Source of the DNA: Vibrio sp. CB1-14
GTDB taxonomy: Bacteria > Pseudomonadota > Gammaproteobacteria > Enterobacterales > Vibrionaceae
Direction of reading: 5' to 3'
DNA: 64,000 bases
NCBI RefSeq assembly: GCF_040412085.2
Contig: NZ_CP115921.1
Coordinates: 1,054,001-1,118,000, forward strand
A program made the position numbers and the translations under genes. Of this stretch, positions 55,023 through 64,000 are shown in pieces (within the stretch, counting starts at the first letter, position 1; every line of letters begins with the position of its first letter). The notes beneath the pieces were generated by a model. That model was not told where the DNA came from. It ran no database searches and was given only the letters and a program-made list of their open reading frames with translations.

Positions 55023-55337
55023 ACCAATACCTTCTCTTAAAATTTTAATTGCACGTTGAGTCAGTGCATGTTTAGTAGAGCACTTGCTTCCCGCAAGTGT
55101 AGGCATAATTTAGTAATGAAAAATAAGTTCAGCGAATGGGTTGAATTGTTTCTGGAAGGCACTTCTACAAATTAGTGTAATTTGCATTTAAATGACATTT
55201 TTTGGACGAATATTCCAATGATTTGAACCAATGTCGTATTAAATGTTGATTTTATCATTAGGTGAGAAATTCACTTACCCAAAATAAGACCATTATTTAG
55301 GCAAGTGAATTTAGTTTTGTGATGATGTCGGACGCTA
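55023..55337. other. Intergenic region between gbpA and hutH
   Basis: 315 bp of AT-rich sequence without an ORF. It must hold the gbpA promoter and the end of the hut operon. The one clear structure is a long inverted repeat at 55267-55312. Confidence 0.6.
55267..55312 (-). terminator. Long hairpin downstream of hut operon
   Basis: AAATTCACTT and AAGTGAATTT form a perfect 10-bp outer stem around an inner AATAA/TTATT pairing, 26 bp beyond the hutH stop. It lacks a clean T-run; a processing hairpin or weak terminator. Confidence 0.5.
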
Positions 55338-56870
55338 TTAGATACTTGGCAGTAAGTTAGCTGGCATTAGGGCATTGTGAAGCGACAGCTTTATGATTTC
55401 GTTGGCTTTAGCAATGTCAGGAGCAAAGTAGCGGTCTTTATCATAAAACGGCACCACTTCTCGTAGGATTTGTTTACCCTGCTCAACAAGAGGTGCAGAG
55501 TTCAGTGGTGCCCTAAAGTCGAGCCCTTGTGCGGCAGCAAGATACTCAACAGCAAGGATCCCTCGGGTATTCTCCGCCATGTCTTTCAGCCTTCTCGCAG
55601 CAAACGTCGCCATAGAAACATGATCTTCTTGGTTGGCAGACGTTGGTAAGCTATCTACAGAGGCAGGATGTGCCAGGGTTTTGTTTTCGCTCGCCAGTGC
55701 GGCAGAGGTAACTTGAGCAATCATAAAGCCAGAATTGACCCCGCCGTTATCGACCAAGAACGGTGGCAATTTGCTTAATGCACTGTCGATGAGCAGTGCC
55801 ATTCTTCGTTCTGACAAGCTACCAATCTCTGCGATAGCCAGTGCTAAACCATCGGCTGCCATAGCGACTGGCTCTGCATGGAAGTTACCACCAGAGATAA
55901 TATCGCCATCGTCAGCAAAGACTAACGGATTGTCCGATACCGAGTTAGCTTCCACTTGCAGGCTATCTGCGGCATTGCGGATTTGCTGTAAACACGCCCC
56001 CATGACTTGTGGTTGGCAGCGAAGGGAGTAGGGATCTTGAACCTTTTCGCAGCCTTGGTGGGAGTTGCCAATTTCACTGCTGTTGCCAAGAAGGTGACGA
56101 TAAGCGTGGGCAGCGTCCATTTGTGAGCGATGACCACGTACGCGATGAATGCGCGGATCGAATGGTCGACGACTACCAAGCGCGGCTTCTACTGACATCG
56201 CACCGCATAAGGTGGCTGACGCAAACAGATCTTCAGCCAAAAATAGTCCCTCTAGAGCAAAGGCGGTAGAAGCTTGGGTGCCGTTTAGTAGCGCCAGCCC
56301 TTCTTTCGGGGCGAGGGTAACTGGCTCAAGTCCGGCAATTTGCAGCGCTTCGAGTCCGCTGATGATTCTGCCATTGTGACGTGCTTCGCCTTCGCCGAGT
56401 AATATCGTACTCATATGAGCAAGCGGGGCGAGATCCCCTGATGCACCGACGGAGCCTTTTTGCGGGACGCATGGATACACTTGTGAGTTAACCAACTCAA
56501 TCAATGCGTTAATGACTTTGAGGCGAATACCGGAGAAACCACGAGCTAGGCTGTTGATCTTCAGCACCATCATCAGTCTGACGGTTTGATCACTCATCAG
56601 CTTGCCAATACCCGCGGCGTGCGACAGCACGATACTCTTTTGCAGCACTTCAAGATCGTCAGGCTCAATTCGAGTGTTGGCCAGCAAACCAAAGCCCGTA
56701 TTGATGCCATAGACGGTGCGATCTTCGGCGATCACTTGCTCAACAATCTGTGTGCTGGCTTCAATGTCATCTAGCGCTAAAGGGCTCAGTGACAAGTGCA
56801 GCGGTGAGCGACTAATCTGGCGTAACTGAGCTAATGTAAGCTGCCCTGGGAGTAGTTCTAACTTCAACAT
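55338..56870 (-). CDS. hutH: Histidine ammonia-lyase
   Basis: A 510-residue enzyme that deaminates histidine to urocanate. The self-formed MIO cofactor comes from Ala-Ser-Gly in [43 protein letters not shown] and ANQEDHVSM are the other conserved blocks. Start 56870 ([11 protein letters not shown]) has GGAG upstream and matches the usual N-terminus; a 15-codon extension overlaps hutU and is unlikely. The gene starts 10 bp after the hutU stop. Last gene of the operon I-G-U-H. Confidence 0.96.
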   Translation of the reverse strand: MLKLELLPGQLTLAQLRQISRSPLHLSLSPLALDDIEASTQIVEQVIAEDRTVYGINTGFGLLANTRIEPDDLEVLQKSIVLSHAAGIGKLMSDQTVRLMMVLKINSLARGFSGIRLKVINALIELVNSQVYPCVPQKGSVGASGDLAPLAHMSTILLGEGEARHNGRIISGLEALQIAGLEPVTLAPKEGLALLNGTQASTAFALEGLFLAEDLFASATLCGAMSVEAALGSRRPFDPRIHRVRGHRSQMDAAHAYRHLLGNSSEIGNSHQGCEKVQDPYSLRCQPQVMGACLQQIRNAADSLQVEANSVSDNPLVFADDGDIISGGNFHAEPVAMAADGLALAIAEIGSLSERRMALLIDSALSKLPPFLVDNGGVNSGFMIAQVTSAALASENKTLAHPASVDSLPTSANQEDHVSMATFAARRLKDMAENTRGILAVEYLAAAQGLDFRAPLNSAPLVEQGKQILREVVPFYDKDRYFAPDIAKANEIIKLSLHNALMPANLLPSI

Positions 56871-56880
56871 GTTCTGCTCC

Positions 56881-58602
56881 TTATCCATGGCTGCTGTCTT
56901 GGTGGTTAGATTCATTACTGTCCATCATCGGCAGATCAAGGCCTTGCTCACGCGCGCACTGTTTGGCAATGTCATAGCCTGCATCGGCATGACGCATCAC
57001 TCCCGTCGCAGGATCGTTGTGAAGAACACGGCCTATGCGACGCGCAGCATCATCAGTGCCATCACAACAAATCACCATACCGCTATGTTGGGAGAATCCC
57101 ATACCTACGCCGCCACCATGATGCAGTGACACCCAAGTCGCACCGCCAGAGGTGTTCAGTAGTGCATTGAGCAATGGCCAGTCGGATACCGCGTCAGAAC
57201 CATCCATCATGCCTTCAGTTTCGCGGTTCGGGCTAGCGACAGAGCCTGAATCGAGATGGTCACGTCCAATCACGATAGGAGCTTTCAGCTCGCCATTTTT
57301 GACCATTTCATTGAAGGCTTGGCCTAAACGTTCACGATCTTTCAGGCCGACCCAGCAAATACGCGCTGGCAGTCCTTGGAACTGAATGCGCTCGCGAGCC
57401 ATATCAAGCCAGTTATGTAGGTGAGGGTTGTCCGGTATGAGCTCTTTCACTTTTTGGTCGGTTTTGTAGATATCCTCAGGATCGCCCGATAGCGCTGCCC
57501 AACGGAACGGTCCCACGCCTTCGCAGAACAAAGGTCGAATATAAGCCGGTACAAAACCTGGGAAATCAAACGCATTTTCAACGCCTTCTTCAAGAGCCAT
57601 TTGGCGAATGTTGTTGCCATAGTCAGTGGCGACCGCGCCTTTTTCTTGCAAATCTAAGATGGCTTGAACTTGTACTGCCATAGACGCTTTTGCTGCTTTG
57701 GCGACGGCTTCAGGGTCACTATCGCGCTGCTGATTGGCAAAATCCATCGTCCAGCCTTGAGGCAGGTAACCATTAAGTGGATCGTGAGCGGAAGTTTGAT
57801 CGGTAACGACGTCTGGAGTGATGCCTCTTTCGACAAGCTCAGCATAAACATCGGCGGCATTACCTAGAAGGCCGACTGAAATAGGTTTGTCGCTATTTTT
57901 GATGATGGATAGCGCTTCATCTAGAGAGTGTGCTTTAGTATCGACATAGCGCGTGTTGAGACGGTAGTCGATACGCGATTCATCACATTCAACCGCTAAC
58001 ATTGAAAAACCTGCCATGGTCGCAGCAAGAGGCTGCGCACCGCCCATCCCGCCTAGACCACCTGTTAGGATCCATTTATTTGCAGGATCACCGTTAAAGT
58101 GCTGTTTAGCGATAGCGACGAAGGTTTCGTAAGTGCCTTGTACTATGCCTTGAGAGCCGATGTATATCCATGACCCTGCTGTCATTTGGCCGTACATCAT
58201 CAGCCCCTGTTTATCGAGCTCGTTAAAGTGCTCCCAGTTTGCCCAATGAGGGACAAGGTTGGAGTTGGCGATCAACACGCGTGGCGCATCTTTGTGAGTA
58301 GGGAAGACACCGACGGGTTTTCCAGATTGCACCAACAAGGTTTGGTCGTCTTCAAGGCGTTTTAGCACGTCGACAATCTTGTCGTAGCAAGCCCAATCAC
58401 GAGCTGCTCGCCCAATACCACCATAAACCACGAGTGATTGTGGGTGCTCAGCTACTTCATCATCCAAGTTATTCATCAGCATGCGGAGCGGTGCTTCAGT
58501 GAGCCAAGATTTCGCATTGAGCTCGGTACCACGTGGCGCTTTGATGGAGCGAGAGGTGTCGAGTCGTGAGTTAGTTGGATGTAGAGATTGTTTATCAGTC
58601 AT
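56881..58602 (-). CDS. hutU: Urocanate hydratase
   Basis: A 573-residue enzyme that converts urocanate to imidazolone propionate using tightly bound NAD. Conserved segments are [63 protein letters not shown] and [28 protein letters not shown] (abbreviated). ATG 58602 is chosen because AAAGGA sits at the proper distance; ATG 58608 is too close. It is third in the operon, 100 bp after hutG. Confidence 0.96.
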   Translation of the reverse strand: MTDKQSLHPTNSRLDTSRSIKAPRGTELNAKSWLTEAPLRMLMNNLDDEVAEHPQSLVVYGGIGRAARDWACYDKIVDVLKRLEDDQTLLVQSGKPVGVFPTHKDAPRVLIANSNLVPHWANWEHFNELDKQGLMMYGQMTAGSWIYIGSQGIVQGTYETFVAIAKQHFNGDPANKWILTGGLGGMGGAQPLAATMAGFSMLAVECDESRIDYRLNTRYVDTKAHSLDEALSIIKNSDKPISVGLLGNAADVYAELVERGITPDVVTDQTSAHDPLNGYLPQGWTMDFANQQRDSDPEAVAKAAKASMAVQVQAILDLQEKGAVATDYGNNIRQMALEEGVENAFDFPGFVPAYIRPLFCEGVGPFRWAALSGDPEDIYKTDQKVKELIPDNPHLHNWLDMARERIQFQGLPARICWVGLKDRERLGQAFNEMVKNGELKAPIVIGRDHLDSGSVASPNRETEGMMDGSDAVSDWPLLNALLNTSGGATWVSLHHGGGVGMGFSQHSGMVICCDGTDDAARRIGRVLHNDPATGVMRHADAGYDIAKQCAREQGLDLPMMDSNESNHQDSSHG

Positions 58603-58702
58603 TGTCATTTCCTTTTGAACTCTGCCTTACTCGGGGCTTTTATTTTTTTATAGCGCCCTTGTCATGATTAATGACCATGGTGACTGGCAGAGAGTGTTTA
58701 CG

Positions 58703-59710
58703 TTATTCGTTATCGGTTTTTTGTAGCTGTTTGGACATGGCAACCAATATCTGCCAACACACTCTTGCGGCAAGTTTTGCGGTGCGGTTGTCTATGTCGT
58801 AATTCGGGTTATATTCGGCGATGTCAGCCAGCATTAACTTGTCGCTGGCAACAATAGTGTTGAGCATGGGGATGAGCTGCTCTAAATTCATGCCAAACGC
58901 GGCGGGTGCACTCACGCCGGGGGCTAGGCTTGCGTTGAAGACATCAAGGTCAATGGTGAAATACAGGGTGTCGACCTTATTGATGAAGCGTTTTAATTGA
59001 GCAATATGCTCATGTATGGGTCTATCTAAAAGATCAGTATCTTTGATGTATTGAACTTGCAAACTGTCGACTTTTTTAAACAAAGCCTGAGTGTTACCTG
59101 TTTCGCTCACACCTATACAGAAGTAATGAAAGTTCTGCCCAGTGGCATGGCAATGATCGGCGATTTGAGCAAATGGCGTCCCTGAGCTGGGTTTGAGGTC
59201 AACATCCGTTAGTGTTTTGTCGTTCGTTTGATATTCTCTAAGATCGAAGTGAGCATCGAAGTTGATAATGCCAATGTTTGGCTTATTGTTGGTTTGAGAT
59301 AGGAAATCGGATAGACCTTTAAAAGAGGACCAAGCAATCTCATGTCCGCCACCCAGCACCACGATCGGTCCATTAGTCAGGTGTTTAGTGATCGTTTCAG
59401 CGGCTTGTTGCTGATGAAGCTCTAAGTCATCAGAATCGGCAACAACATTACCAATATCAATAATCTCGTTATCTTGGTGCCAAGCTAAATTAGCAAGCGC
59501 GGCTCTGATAGCATCTGGTCCTTGCTTGGCGCCAATTCGTCCTTTGTTTCGTTTCACTCCTTCATCAGTGCAAAAACCTATTAGCTGAAGTTGTGGGGAA
59601 TCGCCTTGAGAACGGTGAACGACTTTATGATGCACACGAAAGCGTTTATTGCCGTCCTCATGGTCGTCACGACCAGTCCAATTGAAGGGATGTTGGTTGT
59701 TAGAGGACAT
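58703..59710 (-). CDS. hutG: Formimidoylglutamase
   Basis: A 335-residue ureohydrolase-fold enzyme that splits N-formimidoyl-L-glutamate to glutamate and formamide, the last step of the pathway. Metal-site motifs are GGGHEIAWSSF, FDAHFDLR and TIDLDVFNASLAPGVSAPAAFG, the latter being the HutG form rather than the agmatinase DP form. Start 59710 has GGGAG upstream and overlaps the end of hutI by 11 nt, implying translational coupling; TTG 59728 is less likely. It belongs to the same superfamily as speB in this window but is clearly distinct. Confidence 0.95.
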   Translation of the reverse strand: MSSNNQHPFNWTGRDDHEDGNKRFRVHHKVVHRSQGDSPQLQLIGFCTDEGVKRNKGRIGAKQGPDAIRAALANLAWHQDNEIIDIGNVVADSDDLELHQQQAAETITKHLTNGPIVVLGGGHEIAWSSFKGLSDFLSQTNNKPNIGIINFDAHFDLREYQTNDKTLTDVDLKPSSGTPFAQIADHCHATGQNFHYFCIGVSETGNTQALFKKVDSLQVQYIKDTDLLDRPIHEHIAQLKRFINKVDTLYFTIDLDVFNASLAPGVSAPAAFGMNLEQLIPMLNTIVASDKLMLADIAEYNPNYDIDNRTAKLAARVCWQILVAMSKQLQKTDNE

Positions 59711-60932
59711 CTTCGACACTCCCTGCAACGATTCGCTTACTCAGTCCACCCATGCCGAATTGATAGCTAAGCTCGCTAGGGTGTTCGATGTCCCAGATAG
59801 CAAGATCAGCGCGAAAACCTGGCTTGATTTGGCCTATGTTGCGGCCTTGACCAATGGCCTGTGCGGCATGGCACGTTACGCCTCGTAGACTTTCTTCTGG
59901 TGTTAAGCGGAACAAAGTACAAGCCATGTTCATCATCAGTTGCAGATTAGCGAATGGTGAGGTTCCTGGATTAAGATCGCTACCAATGGCCATAGGCACT
60001 CGTGCCGCTCGTAGGTTGTCGATGGGTGGCTGTTGTGTTTCTCGCAAGAAATAGAACGCGCCTGGCAACAAGGTGGCGACGGTTCCACTGTTGGACAAGG
60101 CATCGACGCCGGCGTCATCCAAGTATTCGATGTGATCGACGGAGAGCGCATTAAGCTCAGCCGCTAGTGCACTGCCACCTAGGTTGCTGAGTTGCTCTGT
60201 ATGGCCTTTAATCGCAAGACCGCTTTGTTTCGCAGCCTGAAAAACACGTTTCGTCTGCTCAACGTTAAAACCAACTGATTCGCAAAAAACATCAACAGCA
60301 TCAGCGAGTTGATGCTTTGCTACATGAGGGATGATGGTCTCTGTGACGTAATCTATATAGTCATCGGGGCGATCGCGATACTCCGACGGCACTGTGTGCG
60401 CGGCAAGAAGGGTTGTGGTGATATTGACTCTGCGATGATTCTCGAGCGCTTTTGCTGCAAGCAGCATCTTCACTTCATCATCGAGCGTTAACCCGTATCC
60501 AGACTTAACTTCGATAGTCGTGCAGCCACTGCGGATAAGACTATCGAGTCTTGGAAGAGCCAGTTCAACAAGTTCCTCTATCGTCGCTTCCCGTGTTGCT
60601 CGAACCGTGCTGTTAATACCACCACCGCTCTGAGCAATCGCCTCATAAGACATACCATTTAAACGGTTTTCAAACTCTTCAGCTCGGCTACCAGCGAAGA
60701 TCAAATGAGTGTGAGGGTCAATCAAACCCGGAGTGACGATTTTACCTTTGCAATCCAACGTCGGCACATCGTCGGTGATGTCATGGTGTAGGGTATCTAA
60801 CGAGTGAATGTCGCTAAGGATCGCCTTAACGTAACCACCTCGAATGACTACCGTGCAAGGCTTAGAGGGCAGATAACCAAGTGCGCCCGGCTCCATAGTC
60901 ACTAGACGGGCGTTAGTAAGGATCAGATTCAT
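59700..60932 (-). CDS. hutI: Imidazolonepropionase
   Basis: A 410-residue amidohydrolase that opens imidazolone propionate to N-formimidoylglutamate. Metal ligands are in VTPGLIDPHTHLIFAGSRAEEFE. GYGLTLDDEVKMLLAAK, AHTVPSEY, HTEQLSNLGGSALAAE and GSDLNPGTSP are standard. Start 60932 (MNLILTNARLVTM) has GAGCG upstream; the 17 extra codons of a longer frame run through the promoter and HutC operators. First gene of the hut operon, directly under the operators at 60950-60985. Confidence 0.96.
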   Translation of the reverse strand: MNLILTNARLVTMEPGALGYLPSKPCTVVIRGGYVKAILSDIHSLDTLHHDITDDVPTLDCKGKIVTPGLIDPHTHLIFAGSRAEEFENRLNGMSYEAIAQSGGGINSTVRATREATIEELVELALPRLDSLIRSGCTTIEVKSGYGLTLDDEVKMLLAAKALENHRRVNITTTLLAAHTVPSEYRDRPDDYIDYVTETIIPHVAKHQLADAVDVFCESVGFNVEQTKRVFQAAKQSGLAIKGHTEQLSNLGGSALAAELNALSVDHIEYLDDAGVDALSNSGTVATLLPGAFYFLRETQQPPIDNLRAARVPMAIGSDLNPGTSPFANLQLMMNMACTLFRLTPEESLRGVTCHAAQAIGQGRNIGQIKPGFRADLAIWDIEHPSELSYQFGMGGLSKRIVAGSVEDVL

Positions 60933-60949
60933 AACATCGCTCTGTTTTA

Positions 60950-60985
60950 TTGTATATACAAATGAATAGTTGAATATATACAATT
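60950..60985. promoter_or_regulatory. HutC operators upstream of hutI
   Basis: TTGTATATACAA at 60950-60961 is a perfect palindrome identical in its core to the known HutC site TTGTATATACAA. A second, imperfect copy (TTGAATATATACAA) follows at 60970-60983. Repressor here would block the hutI promoter. Confidence 0.82.
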
Positions 60986-61004
60986 GATCAAGTGCGAGTG
61001 GTTG

Positions 61005-61026
61005 AAATGTGATCAGGATAGACCTG
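61005..61026. promoter_or_regulatory. Candidate CRP site upstream of hutI
   Basis: AAATGTGATCAGGATAGACC has a perfect left half (AAATGTGATC) of the CRP consensus but a degenerate right half. Position upstream of the operators would suit activation, as in enteric hut operons. Confidence 0.4.
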
Positions 61027-61133
61027 TGAAATTGTGTTCCTTCAAAAGGAAGGTGTGATGGTTAGAGTAGGAAATGACGATCCAAACCGGATCGCCTATC
61101 AGGACGTCGTTTGAACAGATGAATGTCGGATGA

Positions 61134-61847
61134 CTATAACTCTATTTTTGAACTGAGCTGATATCGACTACCAGGATGATAAAGCAGTGCGGTACTGATG
61201 AGTTTGTCTTCACTCCAGGTTCGACGATGCAATAGTAGGCAAGGCTCAGTGACGGCCATCTCAAGTAAGCGGGCGATTTGCTCATCACAGGTAATGGCCT
61301 CAACGGTATGCTCAACGGCAGTCATTGGGCAGTTTTCGGTTAGATATTCGTTAGGTGTGGTTTGAGTAAAATCTTGCTGGTGGTACTTGGGGGTGTATTT
61401 AGCATTCACCCAACGACATTCTAATTGGATTGGCTTGTCGTTTTCTTTATGGAGAATCTCGCTGTAGTAGACGGCACTGCCAAGCATCACCCCAAGCTTA
61501 GTCGCAATAAGCTGATCCGCTTTGGTTGCTTCATGTCGAACCACTTCGCTGGAATACTGCTTACCGCGAGCTGCAACCTCTTTGGCGATGTTACGAGTAT
61601 CAAGAAGAGGCGATTGGGCTTTTTCTGCTGGGCTAGTTACAAAGGTACCTAGTCGCGGGCGACGCTCTAGTTTGCCTTGACCGACGAGATCGCGAATAGC
61701 CTTATTGACGGTCATGCGGCTCACAGCAAACTGCTCTGTTAGCTCCATTTCGGTGGAGATTCGCTCACCGACTGACCACACTCCTTGGTCTATTCGGTCT
61801 TCAATATACTGTTTGATCTGAATGTATAGCGGCTCTTGGGACATCAT
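61134..61847 (-). CDS. hutC: Histidine utilisation repressor (GntR/HutC family)
   Basis: A 237-residue repressor. The N-terminal GntR winged helix (LYIQIKQYIEDRI, GERISTEMELTEQFAVSRMTVNKAIRDL, RRPRLGTFV) is followed by a UTRA effector-binding domain (about 90-232) with RWVNAKYTPKY and EPCLLLHRRTW. It normally binds urocanate and releases TTGTATATACAA-type operators, which lie just downstream before hutI and just upstream of hutC itself. It is transcribed in the same direction as the hut operon but separated from hutI by 200 bp with its own control region. Confidence 0.95.
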   Translation of the reverse strand: MMSQEPLYIQIKQYIEDRIDQGVWSVGERISTEMELTEQFAVSRMTVNKAIRDLVGQGKLERRPRLGTFVTSPAEKAQSPLLDTRNIAKEVAARGKQYSSEVVRHEATKADQLIATKLGVMLGSAVYYSEILHKENDKPIQLECRWVNAKYTPKYHQQDFTQTTPNEYLTENCPMTAVEHTVEAITCDEQIARLLEMAVTEPCLLLHRRTWSEDKLISTALLYHPGSRYQLSSKIEL

Positions 61848-61864
61848 TCACTAAATCCATTTAT

Positions 61865-61876
61865 TTGAATATACAA
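61865..61876. promoter_or_regulatory. HutC operator upstream of hutC
   Basis: TTGAATATACAA differs at one base from TTGTATATACAA and lies 18 bp upstream of the hutC start, consistent with autorepression. Confidence 0.7.
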
Positions 61877-62079
61877 ATGGTCATAGAATTTGCATGAAAA
61901 TGCAAGGCATCACATCATTTATCACTATTTTTGCGGGTTTGAGCTTGTTTGGTTTAACTTAGAGCAAAAGCTGATCTTGACCTCAAGTTTGATATTTTCT
62001 CTGCGAAATCATCAGTCTGTCACTTAACTTCGGGTAAAATAGCGAGTTCGTTTACAAAGGAATAGGGCAAGGAAGGGTG

Positions 62080-62694
62080 ATGAAGTCGGTTGTAGTCGGT
62101 GAAAAAACGTTTTATCCATCGAAAATCTTATGCGTTGGCCGAAACTATGTTGAGCACATTCGTGAGCTAGGAAATGAAGTTCCGGAGAATATGGTGGTGT
62201 TCAACAAACCTAACTCGAGCATCGCGACTGACCTGTATTCCTTCCTCGATGAACCGCTGCACTATGAAGCGGAAATCTGTTTTATCGTCCGCGATAAACA
62301 ACTCTATGCTGTTGGTTTTGGACTCGACCTTACCAAACGCGGTTTACAGTCGACATTAAAAGCCAAAGGCTTGCCTTGGGAACGCGCTAAAGCGTTTAAT
62401 CACTCTGCAAAATTCAGTCGTTTTGTGCCGCTAGGTGACATGGATATTAACGAGCTCGAAGTGGAGCTATTTATCAACAGTATGCGAATGCAGTTGGGCT
62501 CAACGAAACAGATGCTCTACAAGCCGGACGTTATTCTAAGCGAGCTCAATACCTACACTCACCTTGAAGACGGCGATATCGTCATGACAGGCACACCTCA
62601 GGGGGTGGGAGAAATTGTCGCTGGCGACCGATTCCTAGGCCGTATCAAGCACCAAGGTAAAGCGGTCATTGAAGTGGAGTGGTTGGCTATTTAA
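62080..62694 (+). CDS. Fumarylacetoacetate hydrolase-family protein
   Basis: A 204-residue enzyme of the FAH superfamily (acylpyruvate hydrolase or oxaloacetate decarboxylase type). KILCVGRNYVEHIRELGNEVPENMVVFNKPNSS, the metal-binding EAEICFIV and TGTPQGVG are the conserved blocks. AAGGA lies six bases before ATG 62080, preferred over GTG 62077. It is divergent from hutC, 232 bp apart, and has no clear role in histidine breakdown; a general housekeeping role is more likely. Confidence 0.85.
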   Translation: MKSVVVGEKTFYPSKILCVGRNYVEHIRELGNEVPENMVVFNKPNSSIATDLYSFLDEPLHYEAEICFIVRDKQLYAVGFGLDLTKRGLQSTLKAKGLPWERAKAFNHSAKFSRFVPLGDMDINELEVELFINSMRMQLGSTKQMLYKPDVILSELNTYTHLEDGDIVMTGTPQGVGEIVAGDRFLGRIKHQGKAVIEVEWLAI

Positions 62695-63188
62695 CCGTCA
62701 CTGAGCTCCTTCTAATGGAAATATTATTCCTGGAGATTGATTGCTTGCGATCTCCAGTTTAACTTTGGATTACATAGAATCCAAAATCGCAATTTGTCAA
62801 AAATATCATCCTCATCGTCTCCGCTTCCCTCACAAAAATTCGCTGATTATTTTTCTTCTTGCGGATCTGGAAATCAGTAACTAGCATTTAGTTAACAAAA
62901 ATATAACAAATTGTTTCTAGTTGTATTTAACTGATACCGGACTCAATAAGTAAGTGGTCAGTGAGTAGCTTTGACCGTTTACTTGTGTAGTTTGGCGTTA
63001 CTTTTTGGACTCATGAAAGAGTCGAAAACCTAGTTGGTCTTCGTTTATCGTCGTCGAATCACAGCTTGTTGGGTTTTGATTACGGACTTGTTCCATCCTG
63101 GAGAGTTTGATCACTTTTCAGATGTGCTTGGTACAAGTCATAGGGGAACCACGTCAGGATAGACGTGGCTAGGCAAAGGAGAAATCTT
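62695..63188. promoter_or_regulatory. Leader and promoter region of the cytochrome c oxidase operon
   Basis: 494 bp without an ORF. It begins with the terminator of the FAH-family gene and a second perfect inverted repeat TTTGGATT-ACATAG-AATCCAAA at 62764-62785. Three GTTA(A/T)-type sites (read on the minus strand) at 62891-62896, 62901-62907 and 62923-62931 resemble ArcA direct repeats. AAAGGAG at 63176-63181 is the ribosome site of the cox gene. Confidence 0.5.
62730..62760 (+). terminator. Terminator of FAH-family gene
   Basis: CTGGAGAT-TGATTGCTTGCG-ATCTCCAG followed by TTT. Confidence 0.75.
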
Positions 63189-64000
63189 TTGAAGAGATTG
63201 CTGACCGTTCACACTGGAACTGGTTTGGCGACTGCGCTCGTCAGCCAACCTCTCTTCGCGGAGTCGAGCCAATACAATTTGACCCGCGGGGTTACTGATA
63301 TCAGTAACCAAGTGTATGACCTACATATGCTCATTTTCTACATCTGCTGTGCCATCGCAGCAGTTGTGTTTGGGGTAATGTTCTATTCTATTTTCAAGCA
63401 CCGTAAGTCCAAAGGGGCGGTAGCCGCTAACTTCCACGAAAGCACCAAGGTGGAAGTGGTTTGGACTGTCATTCCCGTCATTATTTTAATATTGATGGCG
63501 ATTCCGGCAACCAAGACTTTGGTTGCGATGGAAGACACCTCCCAGTCAGAAATCACCATTAAAATTACTGGCTCACAGTGGAAATGGCACTACGCCTACT
63601 TTGGCGAAGATGTGGAATTTTTCTCACTAATGTCCACGTCTCAACAGCAGATTGATGGTGTTGAAGAAAAAGGTGCGCATTACCTGCTAGAAGTGGATAA
63701 CCCGCTTGTCGTGCCAATCAATAAAAAGATTCGCTTCCTGATGACCTCCGATGATGTGATTCACTCGTGGTGGGTACCAGCTTTTGCGGTTAAAAAAGAC
63801 ACAATTCCGGGTTTTATCAACGAAGCATGGACAAAAATCGATGAGCCTGGTGTCTATCGTGGCCAATGTGCGGAGCTTTGCGGTAAAGCACATGGCTTCA
63901 TGCCGATAGTGGTGCAGGCCATGGCGCAAGATGACTACGACGTTTGGTTGACAGGAAAGAAAGAAGAGATGGCGCTCGCTAAAGCAGAAGCGGCCAAGGC
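63189..64000 (+). CDS. coxB: Cytochrome c oxidase subunit II (partial, 3' end outside window)
   Basis: The window holds 270 codons of an aa3-type oxidase subunit II. The TTG start at 63189 has AAAGGAG seven bases upstream. A signal peptide (cleaved near LFA) precedes two membrane helices (about 47-67 and 90-108). The periplasmic cupredoxin domain carries the CuA ligands: His in DVIHSWW, then C-A-E-L-C-G-K-A-H and the Met in GFMP. It accepts electrons from cytochrome c and passes them to subunit I, which should follow beyond the window with the rest of the operon. The stop codon and any C-terminal extension are not visible. Confidence 0.94.
   Translation, partial: MKRLLTVHTGTGLATALVSQPLFAESSQYNLTRGVTDISNQVYDLHMLIFYICCAIAAVVFGVMFYSIFKHRKSKGAVAANFHESTKVEVVWTVIPVIILILMAIPATKTLVAMEDTSQSEITIKITGSQWKWHYAYFGEDVEFFSLMSTSQQQIDGVEEKGAHYLLEVDNPLVVPINKKIRFLMTSDDVIHSWWVPAFAVKKDTIPGFINEAWTKIDEPGVYRGQCAELCGKAHGFMPIVVQAMAQDDYDVWLTGKKEEMALAKAEAAK

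Noticed and set aside
61078..61094. CGATCC-AAACC-GGATCG hairpin between hutI and hutC
   Set aside because: Considered as a fourth REP-like unit, but its arm and loop lengths and flanks do not fit the 8-4-8 pattern; kept out of that family.
1..64000. tRNA, rRNA, CRISPR arrays, insertion sequences, prophage
   Set aside because: I looked for cloverleaf-like sequence, regular short repeats with spacers, transposase motifs and phage structural genes and found none I could support.

Overview
The window is a stretch of gamma-proteobacterial chromosome that looks like Vibrionaceae. The reasons are a GbpA-type chitin-binding colonisation factor, DUF3466 and DUF2058 proteins, biosynthetic speA-speB, a hut cluster in the order I-G-U-H preceded by hutC, codBA, and moderate GC with a CTA/GGT/CGT codon style in strongly expressed genes. 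The species cannot be named from sequence alone. I see no phage, insertion sequence, CRISPR array, rRNA or tRNA.

Layout. 1-3.3 kb: an unknown protein, a GlxA-type regulator, and an MBL-fold hydrolase overlapping alkB. 3.3-12.6 kb: a fold-III PLP decarboxylase with a lysine/alanine-rich tail, divergent from a EutE-like CoA-acylating aldehyde dehydrogenase. A second EutE paralogue lies 4.3 kb downstream, and a BaeR/BaeS two-component system, a small NAD-epimerase-like gene and a composite palindromic repeat lie between the paralogues. 12.6-18.1 kb: exported proteins (DUF3466, EF-hand, DUF1566 with EF-hands, a probable metzincin) and two very short membrane-protein genes. 18.2-22.5 kb: a Tat-exported amidase, then an AraC regulator divergent from an SDR-DUF1989 pair. 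22.7-27.5 kb: a DEAD-box helicase, gamma-glutamyltransferase, a TSUP permease and a DUF2058 protein. 27.6-36.9 kb: a LytS/LytTR pair divergent from an RND pump, then DUF2147, phospholipase A1, a DUF3313 lipoprotein and small membrane or secreted proteins.

37-46 kb: a probable short-chain dehydrogenase remnant, a pseudouridine synthase, speA-speB (arginine to putrescine), and an AcoR-like sigma54 activator facing an aldehyde dehydrogenase behind a sigma54 promoter. 46-55 kb: cold-shock protein, codBA with a PurR-like box, an SpoU methyltransferase, a 7Fe ferredoxin, an FAD oxidoreductase, a beta-barrel protein and gbpA. 55-62.7 kb: the histidine-utilisation cluster with HutC-type operators, followed by a fumarylacetoacetase-family gene. 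63.2 kb to the end: the start of cytochrome c oxidase subunit II, cut by the window edge.

The most unusual part is 3.3-12.6 kb. Two EutE-like enzymes lack the N-terminal extension of E. coli EutE, no microcompartment genes are present, and the two share an upstream motif pair and a nearly identical start region. Together with the divergent decarboxylase they could convert an amino acid, through amine and aldehyde, to an acyl-CoA; the substrate cannot be read from sequence. Other points of interest are a family of 8-4-8 REP-like hairpins with covarying stems, two unannotated small membrane proteins, and a revised start codon for the LytTR regulator.
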